From Gremmenia infestans (lineage: Eukaryota > Ascomycota > Leotiomycetes > Helotiales > Hamatocanthoscyphaceae): 64,000 nucleotides of DNA. This document shows, piece by piece, positions 57,757 through 64,000 of the stretch. The stretch covers positions 1-64,000 of the forward strand of contig JAFEVB010000044.1 of the NCBI GenBank assembly GCA_032629725.1, written 5' to 3'. How positions within the stretch are numbered: the first letter of the stretch is position 1; each line of letters opens with the position of its first letter. Made by a program: the position numbers and the translations under genes. Below the pieces are notes generated by a model. That model worked only from the letters and a program-made list of their open reading frames with translations, had not been told where the DNA came from and made no database searches.

Positions 57757-59248
57757 ATGTTGCTCTCAGAAGAGATTGAACTACCATGTGGTCTTCGTCT
57801 CCCAAACCGGCTTTGCAAGGTATGTACCGAAACCCATACCTTGATCTTATCGCGTCACGACCGAACTGAAAATGAACGACCAGGCCGCAATGGCTGAGAA
57901 TTTGGCTCCGGGACCAGATCACAAGCCAAACCAGAAGTCTGTAACCGCATATGGCCAATGGGCAGATGGGGGTTGGGGTATGGTATTAACGGGTGAGATG
58001 AGTGCCTGATCCTCACACCTTTATACAATTTCTAAAGAAAGCATCACAGGCAATGTACAAGTCTCGGATGTTCACCTAGGAGGACCAGGCGATGTGGCAA
58101 TCTTATCACATGCGTCCAAAAATCCTTCTCCAGAGACAAAAGAAGCATGGAAGACCTGGGCCGCTACCTGCCAGCGCTCAGGAACGCCCACTATCGTGCA
58201 ACTCTGTCATCCAGGCCGTCAATCCCCAGCTGGAATTAGCAACCGCGGCTTTTTCGCCAAGACAATCGCGCCTTCGCCCGTCAAGCTGAATTTTGGACCC
58301 AGTATCCTCGAGAAGCTTGCAGCAGCGCTCTTGTTCGGAACTCCGCGCGAGATGACGATTGAGGAAATCAGTGGGGAAGGTGGTGTCGTGGATCAATTCG
58401 TCGAAGCGGCGAAACAAAGTTTCGAAGCTGGTTTCAAAGGCATCGAGCTTCACGGAGCGTAAGTAAAGAACAGTAAATGTGTTTCTCATTTCAAGCAAGC
58501 CCAAAAGTCATCTGACATGTAATTGGTGCATAGTCACGGCTACCTACTCGCGCAATTCCTATCACCCTTGACCAACCTCCGCACCGACGAGTTCGGCGGA
58601 ACCCCCGCGAAGAGAGCAGAGATCGTTCTCCGAGTCATCCGGGCCATTAGAGAGGCTACCAGCAAGGAATTCTGCATTGGTATCAAGATGAATAGCGTCG
58701 ATGCCGCGTCTTCGGAATCTCTGGACGACGTCATGGCTCAGATTCGTCTAGTGGCCGAATGTGGCATCGACTTCATTGAGATATCAGGCGGCACTTACGA
58801 GAATCCAAGAATGATGGGCGGAGACAGCACGGCGGCGTCTTTAACTAATGTGAAAAAGAGCACAGCTCTGCGTGAAAGCTTTTTCTTGGAGTTCGCGCAG
58901 ACTGTTCGAAAGGAGTTTCCGCAGCTGGTGCTTATGGTAACAGGCGGATTCAGAACGCGTATTGGGATGGAGGAGGCTCTAAAGTCGGGTGGCTGTGATC
59001 TGATTGGCATCGGACGTCCCGCGACTGTAAAGCCGAAGTTGCCCAAGGAGATCATTCTGAACACATCGGAAGTTCCAGATGAGCGAGCATCGGTTGCTCT
59101 AATACCTTACAAGGCACCGTGGTTGATAAAGAAATTCCCGTTAAAACTGGTGGGAACTGGCGCTGCGAATATGCAATGGGGTGGACAGATTGCCAGAATG
59201 GGGGATGGATTGGAGCCTTCGGCGAGTTTACTCGAAGTTACTGTATAG
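57757..59248 (+). CDS. Old Yellow Enzyme family NADH:flavin oxidoreductase
   Basis: Exons 57757-57819, 57884-57992, 58050-58458 and 58534-59248 give 431 residues. The N-terminal exons supply LPCGLRLPNRLCK and AAMAENLAP, the usual first strand and FMN-contact region. TIVQLCHPGRQSP carries the flavin-side residues, and FKGIELHGA joined to HGYLLAQFLSPLTNLRTDEF is the family's most conserved segment. GGFRTRIGMEEAL and IGIGRPATVKPKLP form the phosphate-binding end of the TIM barrel. FMN enzymes of this class reduce activated C=C bonds; some act in detoxification or natural-product pathways. The substrate is unknown and no obvious cluster partner is adjacent. Confidence 0.92.
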
Positions 59249-59506
59249 ATGGCGCGCGCAGCTTATCTTGGCTTTGTGAAATAAAGTAGATAGGATAGGT
59301 ACCTAAATTTGGGGATACTATACTAAAAAGACATAACAAATGAAATGAAATCAAACGCTCAGAGAAAGTTACAATATTGCGAAAATCCAAAATCATCGCT
59401 CATACCCATGCAGTTAGTCTGTGTCTGTACATTACTCATGATCCGTCATTCCTCATGCATCATCAAATCATAATCATCTCGTCATAACATAACACCAACC
59501 CCTTCC

Positions 59507-62453
59507 TCAAAACCTCGTCGCGAACCTCTTCTTCGACTTCCTCACCTTGAACGTCGTCGGCGGTATGAACAAATCATTATCCTCGCCATTCGCCGAAATG
59601 ATATTCGACGTGATATGCACATCCTCCTTCGGCACCACTGGCTTTACATCTTCAATTCTAGACTTCGGCTTGTGCGTGGGGGCGTCTCCCAAAGTCGAAG
59701 TCGAACTCCCGCGCCAGTTATCCGTGACTTTGACGCCTTCACCAGGGACCTCCGAAGTACTGATATCTTGCTCGAAAGGATGCACCTGCTTCAAAGCCTC
59801 AGAGACAGGCACAGGACTGCGTAGGCGGTGGTCCGAAAGATCGGATTTCGAAGTACTGACATCGCGATGCAGTCCGTTCGGGGCCGGGGAGGGCGTGTGT
59901 CTGTCTTTCGCAGCGTCGTGAACGGGACTGCGCTTGAACAAGTCCTGTTTCACGATGTGGTTTGGCGACGGTGGGTGCGAAGGTGGGTTTCGGGCTACCG
60001 AAGAAGGTGCGTGGCCATGAGCCTGCTCGGGAACTTCTCTTCGTCTGGGAGAATCGTCGTTTCGATGCGGTGGCACAACTGGATAATTCCTCTTCAAGTC
60101 CTCGTTCACTGAGCTTCTGCGCTCGGGGATTTCCTGCTTGCGACTAGACCTGGGTGGTGATTTCAAGAGCTGCGCAATCGTGGCGTCTTCTTCCTTCTTT
60201 TCCCGTACGGGACTCCGTACAGAGAGATCTGACCTTGCCTCTTTTCGAGGCGTTGAGTCCCGCGACTGCTGGATAACTTGGTCCATTCTTATATCCTCTA
60301 GAGCGGCGCGGCCTCTGGGCGATTCTGCTCTCGTGTTGTTATGAAAGGGGAAGTTCGGGATTTGTACGGGAGAGTGATCACGCTTGACCTCGTCGACAAT
60401 GGGGCCCTGTCTGGGGGAACCAATGGTCAATCCATTCCGATATGGCGACTTGGGAGAGTGTTCAGGACTTTTTCTTGCATCCACTGTCACTGGGCTTCTT
60501 CTATCAACCGGTTCCGGCCGTGAATCCCTCCGATATGGTGATGTTGAACCATGCTCTGAAGGGCGACCCTCCTTCACTTCCACAGGGAGGGGGCTACCAA
60601 TGCGAAAATCTGTCCTACTGTTTGAGTGTACCGAATTCGCGTCTTGCTCGCCTTCTTTGCCCAGCTTCAACTCCACAAGCATAGGACGAGGCTCGAAAGA
60701 GTCCGTCGTGGCATCATTCCAATATGTTGGTTGCTGGACAGCTTGATCCTCCCCCACTTCCTCTCGTCGCGCTTCTCTATCGAAGGACTTTGATTGCACC
60801 TCCTTTCGAGGAATCGAGTACGAGTCCCATGGGGAATGGTTTTCTTTGATATCGTCGGCCCTTAGCTCTTCTTCGGATATTCTTGCACTGACATCATCCA
60901 GAGGAAGAGATTTGAAAGAGTCGTTGGAGAACCACCTTTCAACCTTGACTTCGGAGCTGAATTCCTTTACCAGGTCCTCGATATCTTCCTCGATATCTTC
61001 ATCCAGTTCAAAGCTTTGTGGCTCAGGTTCTTCAATTTCCAAGACGGTTTCCTCAACAACTTGTGGCATTACGATGGAAGGCTCCTTTACCTTCTCAACG
61101 GGTGCCGGAACATTGGTTGGGAACTCATCCCAAAGTTTCTCGCTAAACGCTGATTAGTGAGGGGTGAGACTCAGGGCATGGAATCACTCACCTATCCTTC
61201 TTGTAGTCGTCAAGTTCCAAGTCATCCAGTCCATCTTCGATAATTTTCATCGTGGTCTTGATCGAATCCTCAATTCCATGGCAATTCGAAGCCGGATAGC
61301 GAATACCAGACGCATCAACCTGTTGGCTGCATACATCCAGGACCTTGATACTCCGTATCTCATCCAGCAGCTTTCTGAGTATCTTCCCGGGGAATGGAGC
61401 AGCTGGTTTGGGCCAGATACCAATAGTTCGCGCACCTTTCATCAAGGAACCCAGGACCATAGCATCGCAGGAATATCGCAGGGATTCGCCATCGTGTGTG
61501 CAGTTTACTTTGCCGTCCATGTATTTCGTGATGAGTTGATCGATAGCACTTATGGCAGTGTCGATGGCAGTTCGTCGGCCGTTCTTCATCGCTTCTACTT
61601 CAAGTTAATATATGCAAGCAGCTCTAATATAGGGATTTGACTCACTGATCATTGCATGTGGCAGAGGGATTGCCCCCACCAGCTCATCCAACCTTTCATC
61701 GCACTCTCGCTGCACCAGTCGCGCCATATCTCTAAAGTCATCGCCCTTTTCGAAAACCCAGAAGATAAAGAGCCATGGAAGGACATGCTCATTGTACTCG
61801 GTTGGCATCCCTTCCCTTTTCAGATTCTCTATCCAAGTATCCGAAAACAACTCGACCGATTCCAGCATGGCGTAGTAATTTATCAAGACCGCCAGCTTGC
61901 TGAGTAAATCTAGGCTCACCTGCCGCGGGACCTGTCTTGTGCGTCCATGTATGATATTCAAGAGAATGGCGAAAGTATCCGGGTCATTATCGAGGGAAAT
62001 CGTCGCACGTCCCGTATTTCTCAACGTAACAGCATCGGCGCACACCCCCGCCAACCTCTTCTGGAAATACGCAGACGCAAGCATCATATGCCCCGATGAG
62101 ACCACGCAATTAACATCCTGGCTCTCCGGCAATATCACAACCGGTTCCTTCTTCAGCCTTGCCCAGAATCCCGGCGGCGGACTGGCGGACCGCTCGCGAA
62201 TGGAACTCAGATCTGTATCGCGCCGCCCCCGTATCGGTGGGGAGAAGATATTCGCAGTGTGCTCTGTTTCCGGCGGGTCGGGCGCGAAGAACAAAACATT
62301 GTCATCTTCCGCAGCGTCTTCCTCTTCTTCGGCGGGCGCCTTTTCGTTCTCGTTCAAAGAATTCTTTTTGATCGGTTGTTGTCCTATGCGTCGTACGAGT
62401 CGCAATGTCACATCGCCATTCGGCATAAACGTCAGGGTTTCGCTTTCCATCAC
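59507..62453 (-). CDS. BTB/POZ-domain protein with long disordered tail
   Basis: Exons 62453-61646, 61597-61192 and 61142-59507 give 949 residues. An acidic N-terminal region precedes a BTB-like fold (PVVILPESQDVNCVVSSGHM, MLASAYFQKRL, then DPDTFAILLNIIHGR and LAVLINYYAM). A conserved helical region follows in exon 2 (AIDTAISAIDQLITKYMDGK) with Cys residues. The last 540 or so residues are low-complexity, rich in Ser, Pro, Arg and acidic residues with many RxS motifs, so probably disordered and phosphorylated. It ends in a basic KVRKSKKRFATRF. BTB proteins often serve as adaptors for Cul3 ligases or as chromatin factors; the exact role is unknown. Confidence 0.75.
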
Positions 62454-63371
62454 GGCGGCCCGTTTTTTTTTATCTCTCCCGTTTTCAATATTTTTACTGC
62501 CTGAATATTAGCCTGTATTTCATGCTTCATTCGTCTCCTCAAGTTCCGTACTTACCGACTCAAGAACTCCCAATACGCCAACGCTTAAAAACACTTTTCG
62601 GACCAGAAAACAATTAAAGAAGAAAAGGAAGAAAGGAAGAAAGACAAGCTGTAGGAGAATAAGAATTAACTGGAGTCACGTTTCGAACCGCCAGGCGAGG
62701 TAGGATCTGATGTGCTGTACATAGCGCAAACCGGGCCAATTGGGTGAAGTTATTCGCAGCTCCTGCAGCTGGCGCTAAACTTCATATGGGGGTTGGGAAG
62801 CCATGCATGAGCTTTTTGCGATTGGGCTCCTGTGGTACGAGCAAGGACCTCGAAATTTCCAGCCACCGCATTTTATTTTTGAAGCTTTGCGATCCGACAT
62901 ACCGGTGTGACGTACGAAGTACTAATAAGGCGATGGAATCAATTGTTTTTCGGGAATGCAGGGATGAGAAAGAGACTACTGCCTTCAGTGTGGAGAAACG
63001 GGAGGATTGGTAAGGATGAGGCTCGCAAGAATACTTCGGTAAGTGTTAGTCGGTCAGCTTCTGACTCTCGAGCGTCAGATTCCGTTTCTTTTGTTTCTAT
63101 CTAAACCAAGGTGTATACGACTTTATGAGTTTGGGTTGCGACGTAGGCTATTTTCCCTCTTGGTTAGTGGCTATAATTGATAGCCGTATGTACCAAGGTG
63201 CAGCTACAAGTACCCCAAGGAACTTTCCCCAGAAAGGAATTCAAGTTCTGGAAAGACCGCAGTATATCTTCTCAGAACGGACCGTTCAAATTGATCACGC
63301 GCATCCTACCGTTGGGTTCAATGACCTAGTTCAGCACAAACCGTGCGGTTCCAGTATGTTGTTCTTGTTCT
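62454..63371. other. Intergenic upstream of the BTB gene
   Basis: No gene or repeat recognised in about 0.9 kb. Two short plus-strand ORFs (62744-63013, 63125-63385) lack any domain. Confidence 0.5.
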
Positions 63372-64000
63372 TCACCCCCGCGTAATGTAGTCAGCTTTCA
63401 CACAGATAGGATCCCAAAGTGTCGTCTCATCCTGCTGCCATCCCCGTCCCCGACCTGGACCTCCATCCGTCCGATTCCGTGGGAAGTCTGGCAGCCTGCC
63501 GTAAGGATATGGGGGCGGATACGGGTAGCCATGCCCAGGACCGTGTGGTGGAGGATATCTCCCCCCAGGAAAACGACCCATGTTGACCAATGGCCACATT
63601 GGAATGTAGCATTTCTCATCCAAACCACACTTTTTCTCACAGCGAGTCCATTCGCCAGCCCAACCCAGCCATGCCATCAACTCTTCTACACCTTGTGTCC
63701 AGCGTATGAATTCAGCTTCCAGGCTTTCAGAGATAGGCGCTGGGCGTGAGATGGTTGATGGAGCATTGAACTTAGCTTGCCAAAGCCCTTCTACTGACAA
63801 GCCGACATCGACGAGAATAGTACAGATCCCACCAAGACTCTCTTCCACAGCCCATTTCATTGTCCATTCTTCCGGACCAAGATCAAATCCCTCTTCTGGG
63901 TCAAGTAGGCGCGTGTATTGGAATTGACAGCGAGAATAGGTTTTCCTGAAAAGGTATGATTCTCTCGTCCATATAGCTTCGTCCGCGTCTTCTTCTGGAT
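63372..64000 (-). CDS. Hypothetical protein, 5' end beyond the window
   Basis: An open frame continues to the right edge, giving 208 residues of C-terminus. Landmarks are EAIWTRESYLFRKTYSRCQF, DPEEGFDLGPEEWTMKWAVE and EWTRCEKKCGLDEKCYIPMW, then a Pro/Gly/Tyr-rich tail (YPPPHGPGHGYPYPPPYPYG). The W-x3-C-x3-C-x4-C and PMWP pattern looks like a fungal family of unknown function that I recall only vaguely. An ATG at 63860 lies inside the frame and is unlikely to be the start, because coding-like sequence continues upstream. Confidence 0.6.
   Translation of the reverse strand, partial: PEEDADEAIWTRESYLFRKTYSRCQFQYTRLLDPEEGFDLGPEEWTMKWAVEESLGGICTILVDVGLSVEGLWQAKFNAPSTISRPAPISESLEAEFIRWTQGVEELMAWLGWAGEWTRCEKKCGLDEKCYIPMWPLVNMGRFPGGRYPPPHGPGHGYPYPPPYPYGRLPDFPRNRTDGGPGRGRGWQQDETTLWDPICVKADYITRG

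Noticed and set aside
59547..60746. Plus-strand ORFs opposite the BTB gene
   Set aside because: Antisense shadows of the low-complexity third exon of the BTB gene.
1..64000. CRISPR arrays, bacterial operons, rRNA or tRNA genes
   Set aside because: No array of spaced direct repeats, no Shine-Dalgarno-type gene packing and no convincing tRNA or rRNA sequence was noticed by eye. A tRNAscan-type search could still find a tRNA I missed.

Overview
The window is nuclear DNA of a filamentous ascomycete (Pezizomycotina), possibly a leotiomycete. The evidence is short introns of about 45-80 bases with GTAAGT-like donors and CTAAC branch sites, a Ty3/gypsy element destroyed by RIP-like C-to-T/G-to-A change, PDR-type ABC and LaeA-like genes, and fungal-specific families. 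All gene models were built by hand from reading frame, splice signals and remembered family conservation. No alignment or database search was run.

Layout. 1-5563 is the 3' part of a RIP-degraded Ty3/gypsy retrotransposon with chromodomain integrase, a decayed antisense ORF and a 3' LTR. An AT-rich relic follows to about 6180. From 6.5 to 21.7 kb lie an AME1/CENP-U-like kinetochore gene, a 3-beta-HSD/hemerythrin fusion gene, a P450 and a 12-exon PDR transporter. From 22 to 31.6 kb are an F-box protein, a gene interrupted by an in-frame TAG, a small basic protein, an ER FKBP ending in HNEL, APC11 and a TUM1-like rhodanese. From 32.9 to 36.7 kb are an 11-exon LaeA-like methyltransferase and a sugar transporter, followed by 3.4 kb with no supported gene. 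From 40.2 to 45.3 kb is a three-gene aromatic-catabolism cluster. From 46 to 64 kb are a secreted GH92 mannosidase, a decayed oxidoreductase fragment, an OrsD-finger/fungal-TF gene, small Cys-rich ORFs, a GT31-like glycosyltransferase, an Old Yellow Enzyme, a large BTB protein and the 3' part of a gene running off the right edge.

Two groups look functionally linked. The fusion protein, P450 and PDR pump sit side by side and could form a small sterol or lipid modification and efflux cluster (inference). The intradiol dioxygenase, carboxymuconate-cyclase-like propeller and EthD-hydrolase could carry out successive steps of a beta-ketoadipate or hydroxyquinol route: ring cleavage, lactonisation, lactone hydrolysis.

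Most unusual points: the in-frame sterol dehydrogenase-hemerythrin fusion with a C-terminal membrane anchor; two GC-AG introns in one gene, confirmed by recovered catalytic residues; a tandem EthD-like/hydrolase fusion; an antisense ORF inside the retroelement; a 7-nt first exon; and six exact copies of the palindrome TACCTAGGTA, all outside coding exons.
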